Notes: a model not told the origin generated them from the letters alone. A stretch of 44,359 nucleotides of DNA from Bradyrhizobium sp. NAS96.2 (GCF_001908235.1 NZ_LGHK01000158.1:1-44359); one strand, 5' to 3'; numbered from the stretch's first letter, positions 31,374-41,199 are shown. Made by a program: numbers and translations.

Positions 31374-34300
31374 TCAATTGAGCGTCAAGCTCAAGCCCGC
31401 GCTGACACCCCAATCGCCGCCTGCGGTGGTCGCCGCCGCGTTGGTGCGCAGCCGGCCGTTCTCGCTGGTGTAGCCGATGCCGAAGGCGAGCGCGCCCTGG
31501 CTGCGCCAAACGCCGCCGCCGGCCGATGCGCTGATCTTGCCGGGCCGGTCGTCATAGCGCAGCGATGCCGCCGCCATGCCGATCGCCGCCGCGCGCCAGG
31601 CGTCCTGCCGCACCTCGCCGATCTGGCCGTTGAGCTGCTGGAACGCGCTGTTGAGCTGGTTGACGTTGACCGCATCGGTGCCGGCGACGCCCGCCGCCAC
31701 GTTGCTGATGGTCACCGGTCCGCTGCTGCCGCTGTTCAGCGTCACCCTGTTGGTGGTGTTGCCGGCCGCATCGGTATCGTAGCGGATCGAGCTCGACGCA
31801 ACCGCCTGCAGCTGGCTCACATTGACCGCGTCGGTCGCAGCCGAGCCCGCGGCGACATTGGTGACGCGGCGTTCGGCGCCGGACGAACCGACCGACACCT
31901 CGCCGGTCGCAACCCCGGCGACGGACTTGCCGACAACAGGCGTGTAAGCCGCATCGCTGAGATTGGCCGTGGTGGTCGCGTTCGCACCGAGCGCCAGCGA
32001 GTTGGCCGCTGTTGCCTTGGCGCCGGCGCCGATCGCGACCGAATTGTCGCCCGACGCGGCCGAGCCGTTGCCCATCGAGATCGCGTTCGCCCCGCTTGCG
32101 ACCGACTTCGGCCCGATCGCGACACTCTCCGCACCGGTCGCAATGGAATCGGCTGCGGTCGAATTCGCGTGGAAGTATTTTACGCCGCCGCCGCCGTTGC
32201 TGATGTTGTTGACGGTGTTGTAGAGGTTGTCGAGCGAGGTGTTGGTGGCCCAGAGCTGCGAGCCGTTGATCGCGTCCGTCGAGGTCGCGGTGATCTGGCC
32301 CGCAGCGACGTTGGTGATGGTGCGTTCCGCACCGGCGCTGCCGACGCTGACAGTCGACGTCGGATTAGTGCCGGCGAAATTGTAGGTGGTGCCGCCGATC
32401 GTGGTGCTGGTGGTCTTGACCACCGCCTGTGTGGTCGAATTGGCGCCGAGCGCGACGTCGCCGGCCTGTGCCGTCGCCTTGGCATTCGGGCCGAGCGCGA
32501 CACTGGTCGGGTTGGTGGTCTGGGATCCCGCGCCGATCGACACCGACTGGATGCCGTTGGCCGCCGCATTGGTTCCGAACGCAATCGAGTCGGCGAAGTT
32601 GGACACCGAATTCTGGCCGATCGCGATGCCGCCGGGCGCGGTCTGCGCCACGGTTGCGCCAAAGCCCATGCCGATGCCGTTGTCGCCATTGACCACGGTC
32701 TGCGGCCCCACCGCGACCGAATTGTTGCCGACCGCGAGCGAGTCTGACAGCGTCGAGTTGGCGTGGAAGTATTTCGTCGTCGTGGTCGCGAACGACGTCA
32801 GCGCGCCGGTCAGCTGCCGCACGGTGACGGCATCGCTCGACTGGGTGCCGTCGGCCACATTGGTGATCTGGCGATAGCTCGTCGCATTGCCGACCGACAC
32901 CGCGCCGAGCAGCGTGAGATCGGTGGTGTTGTAGGGAATGATGGTGCCGCCGATCGTGCCGAACGCCGGCGCGAGCGGGCGGTTGGACACCGAGCCCGAG
33001 CCGATCGCGACGCCGTCGGCGACGCTGGCCTGGGTGTTGAAGCCGAGCGCGGTGGCATTCGTGGCGGTCGCAGAGGCGGCAACGCCGGCCGCCATCGAAT
33101 TGGTCCCGGTCGCGCCGTTGTTGTTGTAATTGGCCTTCTGGGTGCCGCCGTCGTTGTAGCTGTAATAATGTGTCAGGCCGTTGTTGACGACGGTCGAGAG
33201 GCTGTCGATTGCCGACGTGGCGGCAAACAGCTGCGAGCCGTTGATCGCATCGGTCGAGCCGTTGCTGATCCGCCCGGCGGCGACATTGGTGATGGTGCGC
33301 TCGTTGCCGACCGCGCCGACGCTGACCGTCGAGGTCGCCCCTGTGCCGGCGAAGCTGTAGGTGGTGCCGTTGATCACCGTGTTCGGCGTGTTGACTGCGG
33401 CGGCGGTGACGCTGCCGAAGCCGAGCGCGACCGCGTTTGCGTTCGAGGCGCTGGCGTTGGCGCCGAGCGCGAGCGCATTCGCGGCACCAGCGCTCGAATT
33501 GACACCAAGCGCGGTCGCCTGAACGCCGGCCGTAGCCGCGTTCTGGCCGATCGCCGTGCTGGAGTCGCCCGAGGCCTGGGCATTGGGGCCAACCGCGGTG
33601 CTGTATTGGCCGGTCGCCTTGGATATGTATCCGAGCGCGACGCTGTCGAGCGCCGATGCGGTGGAGGAGTTGCCTACGGCGATGGCGTTCGTACCGGTCG
33701 CCGTCGACACCGGTCCGACCGCGATCGAATCGGTCCCCACAGCAGAAGAATCGGCCAGCGTCGAATTGGCGTGGAAATATTTGATGCCGCCGGTGTTGAT
33801 GTTGTTGACGGTGGTGGCGAGGCCGTCGACCGCCTGGTTGGTGGCCCAGAGCTGCGAACCGTTGATCGCGTCGGTCGAGCTGTTGCTGAGCCGGCCCGCC
33901 GCGACATTGGTGATGGTGCGCTCATTGCCGACAGCGCCGACGCTGATGGTCGAGGTCGCCCCCGTGCCGGCGAAGCTGTAGGTGGTGCCGTTGATCACCG
34001 TGTTCGGCGTGTTGACGGCGGCGGCGGTGACGCTGCCGAAGCCGAGCGCGACCGCGTTTGCGTTCGAGGCGTTGGCGTTGGCACCGAGCGCCAGCGCATT
34101 CGCGGCACCGGCGCTTGAATTGACACCGAGCGCGGTCGCCTGAACGCCCGCCGTCGCCGCATTCTGGCCGATCGCGGTGCTGGACGTGGCCGAGGCCTGG
34201 GCATTGGGTCCGATCGCGGTGCTGTACTGGCCGGTCGCCTTGGATATGTATCCCAACGCCACTGCGTCGAGCGCCGATGCCGTCGAGGAGTAGCCGGCGG

Positions 34301-36581
34301 CGATCGCATTGTCGGCGCTAGCGGACGAGGCGTTACCAACCGAGATCGCGTTGGTGCCGGTCGCAGTCGACACCGGGCCGACCGCAACCGAGTCGGTCCC
34401 CACCGCGGAAGAATCGGCCAGCGTCGAGTTGGCGTGGAAATACTTGATGCCGCCGCCGGTGTTGATGTTGGAGATCGCCTGGTTGGTGGCAAACAGCTGC
34501 GAACCGTTGACCGCGTCCGTCGAGCTGTTGCTGAGCCGCCCCGCCGCGACATTGGTGATGGTGCGCTCCGCGCCGACCGCGCCGACGCTGACCGTCGAGG
34601 CCGGCGTGGTGCCGGCAAAGCTGTAGGTGGTGCCGTTGATCACAGTGCTCGCGGTGCCGACGGCGGCGGCCGTGACGCTGCCGGAGCCGAGTGCGACGTC
34701 GCCGGATTTTGCCGCCGCCGTGGCGCCGTTGCCCAGTGCGACATTGCCGACAAGACCGGCGGCACCCGCGGTGGAACCATTGCCGAGCGCCACGGAGCCC
34801 TGCCCGATCGCCTTGTTGTTGTTGCCGATAGCGACTGCGCCTGCGGCCTGGTTGGCAGCGGTGGCGGTTGCGGTACCGTCGCTGTTGGCAATGTTGTTGG
34901 CGCCGCCGGTGAAGGCACCGGTGCCGCTGGCATAGCTGGGATCGCCGATCGCCACCGCGCCGTTGCCAAAGGCGGTGTTGTTCGCGCCGATGGAAACGGC
35001 CTGGCCGCCGGTCGCCACCGAATTGGTGCCCAGAGCGACCGCATTGGCGGAACTGGCCGCGGCATTGTTACCGACAGCAATGGCGCTTGCAGCCGACGCA
35101 TTGGCGCCGATGCCGAGGGCGGTGCTTGCGACTCCGCTGGCGCTGGCGCTGACGCCGGCCGCGAGAGAATTGTCTCCCGTCGCCTTCGCTCCAGATCCGA
35201 ATGAGGAGGCATTTTGGCCGCTGGCAACGGCGGTGTTGCCGACCGCAGTGCTGGCAGCGGCACTCGCATTTGAGGCGGTGCCGATCGCCAGCGCGCTTGT
35301 GCCGGCGGCGCTTGCCCCAACGCCGGTCGCGAGCGAATTGATGCCGGCGGATGCCGCATTGTTGCCGATCGCGATGCCGCCGGTCGCCGCGCTGCTGACG
35401 ATGGCGCCCGATCCGATCGCCACCGAGCCGCCGGAGCTCAGCGCCTGCGTCTGGTTACCCAAAGCAACGCCGAAATTCCCCGACGCGGTGGCGAGGTTGC
35501 CGGCCGCCAGCGAGCTGGTACCGGACGCGGCGGACTGGATGCCAAAGGCGGCGGCGTTGGAGCCGCTCGCATTGGCGAGGTATCCCACGGCTGCGGTCCC
35601 GACGGCGGAGCCCTTCGCGCCGTTGCCGATCGCTGTCGACTGGTTTCCTGTCGCAGCCGCGGACGTTCCCAACGCACTGGCGCCCGTCCCCGTTGCTGAT
35701 GCACTAGAACCGACGCTGGTCGACCACGCCCCCGTCGCGGCGGAACCGGTGCCGAGCGCAACGGCCTCGAACGTGAAGCCGGCCGGCGCGGTCCCGCTGG
35801 CATTGGCATTCACGCCGATCGCAATTGGAGAACCGCCGCCGGCTCCGGCGTTTGCCTTGGCGCCGACGCCGATGGCCGTGCCCGAGCCGTTTGGAGATGA
35901 GGCGGCGGACGACAATCCAATCGCAATCGAGGCACCACCGGAGGCGCTGGCCGATGAGCCGATGGCGACGGCACTCGCGCCGTTCGCAGTGGTGTTGACG
36001 CCGAAGGCGCTCGACCCGTCGCCGGTGGCGTGCGCGTTTCCGCCTACGGCGAGGGCGTTGGTGCCGGTCGCGTTCGCGAAGACACCCATGCCGATCGCGT
36101 TGAGACCATTCACAGAGTTGGCATAACCGACGATGATCGAGCCGTCGCCGGTTGCGGTGTTCGAATCGCCTATCGCCAGGGAGTTCTGGCCATTCGCATT
36201 GGTGCCAGTGCCAATGGCGGTTGCGCTGACACCGGCGGCGTGGGCACCACAACCCATAGCAGTGCTGCCAGCCGTTGCAGCAGTGGGACTGGTGCAGTTG
36301 GCGGGGTTGCTCAAAACCCCATTGCCGATGGCGACCTGCGCGAACGCCGCTTGCGGAGACATCATTGTCATAACGGCAAACACCGCGCCACCCGCACCGA
36401 GCGACCCGATCCCAAGCCGATCGCGCTTCATGCCGAGCGTCCGGTGCGCCTGCCGCAGCACCGCCAGCAACCGGCGCCGCAGCGAGCGGCTGTCCGCGTC
36501 ACCAGACGCGACCCAGCTCCGCACGAAGCCGGTGCGGCCTTGACGCTTCAGCAACGCGGTTGGAGTCTGTGCGACAGCCAT
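31374..36581 (-). CDS. Large trimeric autotransporter adhesin (YadA/Hep_Hag family)
   Basis: A 1735-residue trimeric autotransporter. N-terminus: a long ~80-residue basic then hydrophobic export signal (AGGAVFAVMTMMSPQAAFA, cleavage before QVAIGN). Passenger: dozens of ~14-residue head repeats of the AxAxGxxAxAxG type, broken by neck/stalk modules such as ERTITNVAAGRLSNSSTDAV and NGSQLWATNQAV, each followed by a KYFHANSTLADS-like motif (four copies) and one HYYSYND variant. C-terminus (last ~75 residues): YadA anchor with AWRAAAIGMAAASLRY and a beta-rich end closing in GVSAGLSLTLN. It would trimerise in the outer membrane for adhesion or autoaggregation. Long near-identical DNA repeats lie inside it. 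An AraC-type gene lies upstream; IalB and a Pro-rich protein follow. Confidence 0.93.
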   Translation of the reverse strand: MAVAQTPTALLKRQGRTGFVRSWVASGDADSRSLRRRLLAVLRQAHRTLGMKRDRLGIGSLGAGGAVFAVMTMMSPQAAFAQVAIGNGVLSNPANCTSPTAATAGSTAMGCGAHAAGVSATAIGTGTNANGQNSLAIGDSNTATGDGSIIVGYANSVNGLNAIGMGVFANATGTNALAVGGNAHATGDGSSAFGVNTTANGASAVAIGSSASASGGASIAIGLSSAASSPNGSGTAIGVGAKANAGAGGGSPIAIGVNANASGTAPAGFTFEAVALGTGSAATGAWSTSVGSSASATGTGASALGTSAAATGNQSTAIGNGAKGSAVGTAAVGYLANASGSNAAAFGIQSAASGTSSLAAGNLATASGNFGVALGNQTQALSSGGSVAIGSGAIVSSAATGGIAIGNNAASAGINSLATGVGASAAGTSALAIGTASNASAAASTAVGNTAVASGQNASSFGSGAKATGDNSLAAGVSASASGVASTALGIGANASAASAIAVGNNAAASSANAVALGTNSVATGGQAVSIGANNTAFGNGAVAIGDPSYASGTGAFTGGANNIANSDGTATATAANQAAGAVAIGNNNKAIGQGSVALGNGSTAGAAGLVGNVALGNGATAAAKSGDVALGSGSVTAAAVGTASTVINGTTYSFAGTTPASTVSVGAVGAERTITNVAAGRLSNSSTDAVNGSQLFATNQAISNINTGGGIKYFHANSTLADSSAVGTDSVAVGPVSTATGTNAISVGNASSASADNAIAAGYSSTASALDAVALGYISKATGQYSTAIGPNAQASATSSTAIGQNAATAGVQATALGVNSSAGAANALALGANANASNANAVALGFGSVTAAAVNTPNTVINGTTYSFAGTGATSTISVGAVGNERTITNVAAGRLSNSSTDAINGSQLWATNQAVDGLATTVNNINTGGIKYFHANSTLADSSAVGTDSIAVGPVSTATGTNAIAVGNSSTASALDSVALGYISKATGQYSTAVGPNAQASGDSSTAIGQNAATAGVQATALGVNSSAGAANALALGANASASNANAVALGFGSVTAAAVNTPNTVINGTTYSFAGTGATSTVSVGAVGNERTITNVAAGRISNGSTDAINGSQLFAATSAIDSLSTVVNNGLTHYYSYNDGGTQKANYNNNGATGTNSMAAGVAASATATNATALGFNTQASVADGVAIGSGSVSNRPLAPAFGTIGGTIIPYNTTDLTLLGAVSVGNATSYRQITNVADGTQSSDAVTVRQLTGALTSFATTTTKYFHANSTLSDSLAVGNNSVAVGPQTVVNGDNGIGMGFGATVAQTAPGGIAIGQNSVSNFADSIAFGTNAAANGIQSVSIGAGSQTTNPTSVALGPNAKATAQAGDVALGANSTTQAVVKTTSTTIGGTTYNFAGTNPTSTVSVGSAGAERTITNVAAGQITATSTDAINGSQLWATNTSLDNLYNTVNNISNGGGGVKYFHANSTAADSIATGAESVAIGPKSVASGANAISMGNGSAASGDNSVAIGAGAKATAANSLALGANATTTANLSDAAYTPVVGKSVAGVATGEVSVGSSGAERRVTNVAAGSAATDAVNVSQLQAVASSSIRYDTDAAGNTTNRVTLNSGSSGPVTISNVAAGVAGTDAVNVNQLNSAFQQLNGQIGEVRQDAWRAAAIGMAAASLRYDDRPGKISASAGGGVWRSQGALAFGIGYTSENGRLRTNAAATTAGGDWGVSAGLSLTLN
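33361..34626. repeat. Two long tandem copies inside the adhesin gene
   Basis: The DNA from about 33361-33981 (621 bp) is repeated, nearly identical, at about 33982-34626 (645 bp). The second copy is longer by 24 bases, eight codons, in the head-repeat part. Both lengths keep the frame (207 and 215 residues). Each encodes one head-neck-stalk module. Recombination between them would lengthen or shorten the adhesin without breaking it. Confidence 0.8.
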
Positions 36582-37100
36582 GGTGCATCCCCTTTATGAC
36601 ATCTGGTCCAGACGTCGGGGGTGCCGTGCCACTGCAGACCGAATGCGATCCCATCGGACACGCATATGGAGACATCATGAGCGCGCGATCCGCGCTCGTC
36701 TTCCGGTCCTGGTTGATGATCCGTCGAACTCAACGAGCGCATCTTGCCACCCAGCGCTCGCTCGACTGCCCCACCAATGTGCCCCGAGTCGTCATAACGG
36801 AAAATGATAGACACATATTTGACAACGTCACTCAGCAGGCCGTCCAAATAGATGGCAGATCGTCTCACAAGTTGAACGATCATTAAGGCACACGGTGCGC
36901 GGACGTGTCATATGAATCCGACCGTGCACAACGCACGGCCTGCATCCCCACAGACTCGTCATGCCCGGCCTTGTGCCGGGCATCCACGTCTTGCTTGGTT
37001 TCCGTGCGTGCAAGACGTGGATGGCCGGGACAAGCCCGGCCATGACGAATGTAGAAATGGGAGCGCCAAAGCTTTCGCTGTCATTTGGGATTGCTCCCCT
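36582..37100. other. Intergenic region upstream of the adhesin
   Basis: 519 bases between the adhesin start and the stop of the AraC-type gene. The part near the adhesin must hold its promoter; the minus strand includes AAAGGGGATG just before the adhesin ATG. A large inverted repeat fills 36956-37048. No gene is supported on either strand. Confidence 0.5.
36956..37048. repeat. Large inverted repeat (39-base arms, 15-base loop)
   Basis: The arm at 36956-36994 (TCGTCATGCCCGGCCTTGTG...) and the arm at 37010-37048 (...CAAGCCCGGCCATGACGA) are reverse complements with few mismatches. Each arm also has an internal GCCCGGC palindrome. It is of the intergenic palindrome class common in Bradyrhizobium-type genomes. 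It lies just past the AraC gene (minus strand) and may act as its terminator. Confidence 0.8.
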
Positions 37101-38153
37101 TCAACCCGCGCTCGACGTGCGCCGCGCGCTTTCGCGCATCTCGCGCGGGCTGACGCCGAACTCGCGACGGAATGCGCGCGTGAAATCGGACGCCAACTTG
37201 AAGCCATGGCGATAGGCGACTTCCTGCACCTGCCGGTCGGGACTGCCGACGAGTTCGGCATACGCAGCGTGCAGGCGCTTGCGCATGATGTAGCCGGCTA
37301 CGCCGCCGACGCTTTCGAATGCCCGGTATAAGTTCGAGCGCGATATTTTCAACTTTTGCGCGATTCGATCCGGCGTCAGCTCGAATTCGCCGAGATGCGT
37401 CTCTATATAAAGACGCGCACGCTCGAACAGCACCGACTCGATCGTACCGCGCGCCTGCTCCAATCGATCCGAGGACAGCTGAATGCACGCGGCGATCATC
37501 TGCGCGGTCGCCCGCCCCGCCTGCCGCAACTCCTCCGGGGACATCAGGACCAGGCGCGTTTCGAGCCTGTCGAGATAGTCGGTCAACAGTTCGATCAGAT
37601 TGCCCGAGAGCAGGATGTTGCAGATCTCGCTAAGCTGATCCGCCACGCCTGCGAACGAGCTGCGCGGCAAAGCCAGCACCAGCCCATCATAATTCGTGAT
37701 GCTGCCGCGGAAATCGTCATCGAGCGAGATCAGGAACGTCGCGCCAGGTCCGGCATGAATCCGCCGCTCCGCGGTTTCGAAGCGGGCTTCGCCGGCGCGC
37801 ACGCGGAACAGCCACCAGATATCGACCGGCGTGCCCTGCGACGGCTGCGCCGCGCGCGCGAATGTTTGCGCGGCAAATCGCCCTGACGTGAACACGACAT
37901 CGGCCATGTTGCAGGTCAGGTAATCCACCTCGAACCCCTGTGCAGGATTGTGCCCCTCCGGCGGCGCGACGTCGACCAGCGAGGCCATGCGCGTCTTCCA
38001 GACTTCGAATTGCTCCGGCGGCGGATAGGACCGTGTCGTGAAAAGCCGCGGTGCCGCCGGGGCTATATCCCTGATGTTCCGGGGTTCGCGTGGCAAGGGA
38101 ACTTGTTCCAGGAGCTTCGCTGCGCTCACCGGCATGTTGTCGTCTTGTTGCAT
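37101..38153 (-). CDS. AraC-family transcriptional regulator upstream of the adhesin
   Basis: A 350-residue AraC-type regulator: N-terminal AraC_binding_2-like sensor (PPEQFEVWKTRMASLVDVAP, VDIWWLFRVRAGEARFETAE) and a C-terminal DNA-binding domain whose first helix-turn-helix reads LTPDRIAQKLKISRSNLYRAF and second reads VQEVAYRHGFKLASDFTRAF followed by RREFGVSPREMR. It is on the same strand as the adhesin, 519 bases upstream, and is a candidate regulator of it, though the large inverted repeat between them suggests separate transcripts. The ATG at 38151-38153 (MQQDDNMPVS) or the ATG six codons on can start it. Confidence 0.88.
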   Translation of the reverse strand: MQQDDNMPVSAAKLLEQVPLPREPRNIRDIAPAAPRLFTTRSYPPPEQFEVWKTRMASLVDVAPPEGHNPAQGFEVDYLTCNMADVVFTSGRFAAQTFARAAQPSQGTPVDIWWLFRVRAGEARFETAERRIHAGPGATFLISLDDDFRGSITNYDGLVLALPRSSFAGVADQLSEICNILLSGNLIELLTDYLDRLETRLVLMSPEELRQAGRATAQMIAACIQLSSDRLEQARGTIESVLFERARLYIETHLGEFELTPDRIAQKLKISRSNLYRAFESVGGVAGYIMRKRLHAAYAELVGSPDRQVQEVAYRHGFKLASDFTRAFRREFGVSPREMRESARRTSSAG

Positions 38154-38881
38154 GTACTTTCGTGCCCCGTTGTCACAAACGACGAACGTCGTCTCAACGG
38201 AGGCGCATTCCCAAGGTTGCGTCGCCGGCCTCTGACGGGCAGGCGAATTTCACATGGACGGAGAAACAGCATTTTGGATGCGGACATCGCCCGCTTACGC
38301 CGGCCGCTCCTGATAGGGCCGACGAGTCCTGCGGCAGTCGTGCTCACACATGGCATTCATCATTGTCGCGTCATTGCATTGTCGCGTCACAGCCGATCCG
38401 GCTCGGAAGCTCCCGTCACCGAGTCGGCTCGACTGATCTAGAGAACAATCTGTGCAAGAACCAGAGGGGCGACGACGTGCGTCGTGCGGAAATCCAAAAT
38501 TGCCTTCGTGCGATGCGATCGGGCAACGCATCATCGCAGGGTGTCCAGAAAATTTTCTCGATCTCCGCGCAGCGACGAAACGAACGTCATAAGCGAGACG
38601 CGATCTAAGCACGGTACATGACACATCGAGAATCCCGCGCACGGGTTCCTCGGCGACCGCGACCAAGGGCATTTGCCTAATCATGTGGCATTCCATCGCG
38701 TGCAACCTGAATGCAATCCATGCGGACGGCACACGTGAGCTGCACGAGGCGCACATGTTGTCGCACGTTGCCGCACTCTCATTTGAACGTCGAGATGACG
38801 AAGGTCACAACGGCTCATCACGTTGCGAAGAACTTTCCCGCTGGACGCACGACGCGCGAAAGTAGGGACGCCTCAAGAAAG
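38154..38881. other. Intergenic region with a 13-bp direct repeat
   Basis: About 730 bases without a supported gene. CATTGTCGCGTCA occurs twice (38361-38373 and 38377-38389, 16-bp period), the only structured element noted apart from the terminator at its right end. A 153-codon frame on the minus strand (38295-38756) is Arg/Ser/Cys-rich with no ribosome site and was not called. Confidence 0.45.
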
Positions 38882-38905
38882 GAGCCCCGCCGTGCGGCGG
38901 GGCTC
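38882..38905 (-). terminator. Intrinsic terminator of the DUF1236 gene
   Basis: GAGCCCCGCC (38882-38891), a GTGC loop and GGCGGGGCTC (38896-38905) form a perfect 10-bp stem. On the minus strand it is followed by CTTTCTT and lies 33 bases after the stop of the 38939 gene. Confidence 0.8.
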
Positions 38906-38938
38906 TTGCTCGAGCATCCTGTTTCCGATCCGAACATC

Positions 38939-40663
38939 CTATTTGCGATCGGAGTTTTGCGCCGGCGTCTGCGTGCTCTGGCCTGCGCCAGACGATGGCG
39001 GATTGCTGCTCTGGTTAGGTTGGCTGGACTGTTCGTCCCGGCCAGCCCCTCGCTGGTTGGCACTGCCCTGACCAACTGTCGACTGGCTCCGAGGTGCAGC
39101 CTGTCCTGTCGTATTGTGCTCCGGGGCCTCGCGCTGAGCGGACGGCTCATTTCCGGCTCGGCCGGATGTCGACTGGTTCTGCGGCGAGTTTGCCTGTCCC
39201 GTCGTTTGTCCATCCCGCGTTTGCCCGGTCGAGCTCTGCATTTGCCCGGTCGTGCTCTGCTCGGCGGGCTGCTGCCGTGCGCCGCCGCGGCCGACCGTCG
39301 ACGGCTCTCGCCCCGCACCCTGGCCGATTCGGTCCGACAGGCCCAATGCGGCAACGGTGCGCGTGTCGACGCTGCCGCTGGTCGCGATGCCCTCCCGACG
39401 CTGGAAAGTGATCAACGCCTCGCGGGTCCGCGTCCCCATGACACCGTCAGCCTCGCCGACCAGCAGGCCGCGGTCGATCAGCACCTGCTGCACCTCGCGG
39501 ATCTCTTGAGGATTGAGGTCCATCATCGCATAGCTATCGCTGCTGCTGCGATGGTGGCTGAAGCGCGTCCGCGGTCCGACCGGGACCACGTCGACGACCC
39601 GGCGATCCCGATCGAGGAATACGACTTCATCCTCGACGACGAAGAAGCTGTCGTCGCGATAATACGGGAACGCATCGATCAGCACCGGGAAGGCGGCGAC
39701 CGACACGACGTTGAACCTCCGGGGCACCACCACGCCCGGATTGACCGCGAAGTTGATCGCGTTGACGTCGACGCGCGGCGCGTTGCGTGCAGACAGCACG
39801 GAGCGCTGGATCGTGCTTTGCTGTTGCGCGGTCACCGTGCGTCCGGCCTCGGTCTGGACCGCAGCATTCGATTGGGTTTGAGCACTTGTACCGGCTTGTC
39901 CCTGGGCCTGACCGGTGGTCTGTCCGGAATTGACCTGTCCGGACTTGGCACCGGAGTTAACCTGGCCCTGCGTCGTGCCGGATTGCTGGGTGGCCGCGCC
40001 CGTGGTCTGGCCGGCTCTACTGTTCTGGCCAGCCGTTGTGCTCTTGTTCTGGCCCGTCGTTGTGCTCTGGCTGGCTGTCGGGCTCGCGCCCTTGCTCTGT
40101 CCGGTGGTGGTGCCCTGACTGCGGTTCGCAGTGCCGGCGCGGTTCTCCTGCTGCTGGCTCTGCCGCGTTGTGGCGTTGCCGCGTTCGCGGGATTCAGATC
40201 GGCCCATCTGCTCGCGCTGGCTTCGGCTTTGGCCGACGGTCTGCTCTTGTCGGCCCTGGCTGCGCTGACTCTGCCGCTCGCCTCTCTCCTCTGCGCGGCC
40301 GCTTTCGCGGGCTTGCCCGGTGGTCTGGCCCTGCACGCGTTCGCCGCGCTGGGTAACGCCGCGACCGATCTGACCTTCAGCCCGACCGCTCTCTCGTGCG
40401 CCGCCTTCGCCGCGGCCAACCGTCATGCCTTCGCTTCGCGACGCTCCGGGACTTCCATGCATTGTGCCACCGGAACTGCCGGGCGACGGGCCTGCGGATC
40501 GGCCGTGTTCGCCACCGCCGGCTCCAGCGCCGGTGCCCATGCTGCCACCACCCATGCCACCACCGCCGCCTTCGCGCATGCCTTGCGCCGACGCGAGACT
40601 GACGCCGGCCAACAGCACAGCTGTCGTCAGCAGAAACTTGCTCTTCATGGTCTTGCTCTGCAT
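38939..40663 (-). CDS. Exported low-complexity protein with DUF1236-like and peptidoglycan-binding domains
   Basis: A 574-residue secreted protein. Start at ATG 40663 (MQSKTMKSKFLLTTAVLLAG; GGAGG eight bases upstream), signal cleavage near ASA-Q. Residues ~30-265 are Gly-, Gln-, Thr-, Ser- and Arg-rich with many TTGQ/TSGQ units. At ~278-365 lies a DUF1236-like domain (VVVPRRFNVVSVAAFPVLID, FFVVEDEVVFLDRDRRVVDV). At ~381-441 lies a PG_binding_1 domain (IREVQQVLIDRGLLVGEADG then MGTRTREALITFQRREG). The rest is again Gln/Gly-rich. It likely binds the cell wall or forms an extracytoplasmic matrix. It is monocistronic with its own terminator. The opposite strand holds a long Leu/Ala-rich frame that is a shadow. 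Confidence 0.82.
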   Translation of the reverse strand: MQSKTMKSKFLLTTAVLLAGVSLASAQGMREGGGGGMGGGSMGTGAGAGGGEHGRSAGPSPGSSGGTMHGSPGASRSEGMTVGRGEGGARESGRAEGQIGRGVTQRGERVQGQTTGQARESGRAEERGERQSQRSQGRQEQTVGQSRSQREQMGRSESRERGNATTRQSQQQENRAGTANRSQGTTTGQSKGASPTASQSTTTGQNKSTTAGQNSRAGQTTGAATQQSGTTQGQVNSGAKSGQVNSGQTTGQAQGQAGTSAQTQSNAAVQTEAGRTVTAQQQSTIQRSVLSARNAPRVDVNAINFAVNPGVVVPRRFNVVSVAAFPVLIDAFPYYRDDSFFVVEDEVVFLDRDRRVVDVVPVGPRTRFSHHRSSSDSYAMMDLNPQEIREVQQVLIDRGLLVGEADGVMGTRTREALITFQRREGIATSGSVDTRTVAALGLSDRIGQGAGREPSTVGRGGARQQPAEQSTTGQMQSSTGQTRDGQTTGQANSPQNQSTSGRAGNEPSAQREAPEHNTTGQAAPRSQSTVGQGSANQRGAGRDEQSSQPNQSSNPPSSGAGQSTQTPAQNSDRK

Positions 40664-41199
40664 TGCCGATTCCTCCTGCAATATTGCGGCTATCCAGTTC
40701 GCGAAAGCTGACGCCACTGGCCGGCGCTTCTCCGCTGCAGCCGCATTCCAACAAAGCCTGGCGAGCTACGCGGCACATGCGTGCGCACCGCTCGCCGATG
40801 AACCTGCCTTACTGGAAAACAACGTCCCGGCCCGCGCCGTTCCTAGACGCGGGCCCGACGCGACATTTCGCGCCGGAGGAACAGCTTTGGCATCATTCTC
40901 GGCCACCTCGGTATGGTGCCGGATCCCGTTTCAGGAACCGATTGTCACCTTTTCCCGTCTCGCATTGGGCACGAGTTCGAACGCACGCCGATCATCCGCC
41001 GGCGCAATGGAATGAGTTCCGTTCAGTCGTGAACACTTGTTCCATCGCCCGCAGCTTGCACCGTCGCGCGCAATCGAGGCTGTTCTGGCCGCAGTTCTTC
41101 TTCAGGACGTCCTGCCATCACCGCCGGAGCGCCGCGATTCGAAACCAACGCTGACCTGTCCCGTTGACCGGCTGGGCAATCAGTATCGAGGAGGATGTC
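40664..41199. other. Divergent intergenic region of two secreted-protein genes
   Basis: 536 bases that must contain promoters for both the DUF1236 gene (minus) and the Gly/Tyr-rich gene (plus). GGCCCGCG (40829-40836) and CGCGGGCC (40848-40855) form an inverted repeat. GGAAC at about 40937 followed 17 bases later by CGTC loosely resembles an EcfG-type stress promoter on the plus strand, too weak to call. No gene was supported. Confidence 0.4.

Noticed and set aside
33361..34626. Reading the repeats as a CRISPR or an inserted mobile element
   Set aside because: They are long, in-frame coding modules of a trimeric autotransporter with no spacers, terminal repeats or transposase.
38295..38756. 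153-codon minus-strand frame
   Set aside because: High Cys/Arg/Ser content, no ribosome site, no recognisable domain; it covers the direct repeat at 38361.
38711..40711. 666-codon plus-strand frame, Leu/Ala/Arg-rich
   Set aside because: It runs opposite the DUF1236 gene, crosses that gene's terminator hairpin, and has no ribosome site or family motif. The minus-strand gene has a signal peptide and two domains.
40937..40962. EcfG-type promoter (GGAAC, 17 bases, CGTC) before the Gly/Tyr-rich gene
   Set aside because: The -10 element does not match CGTT and the distance to the start is over 230 bases, so it was left as a remark.
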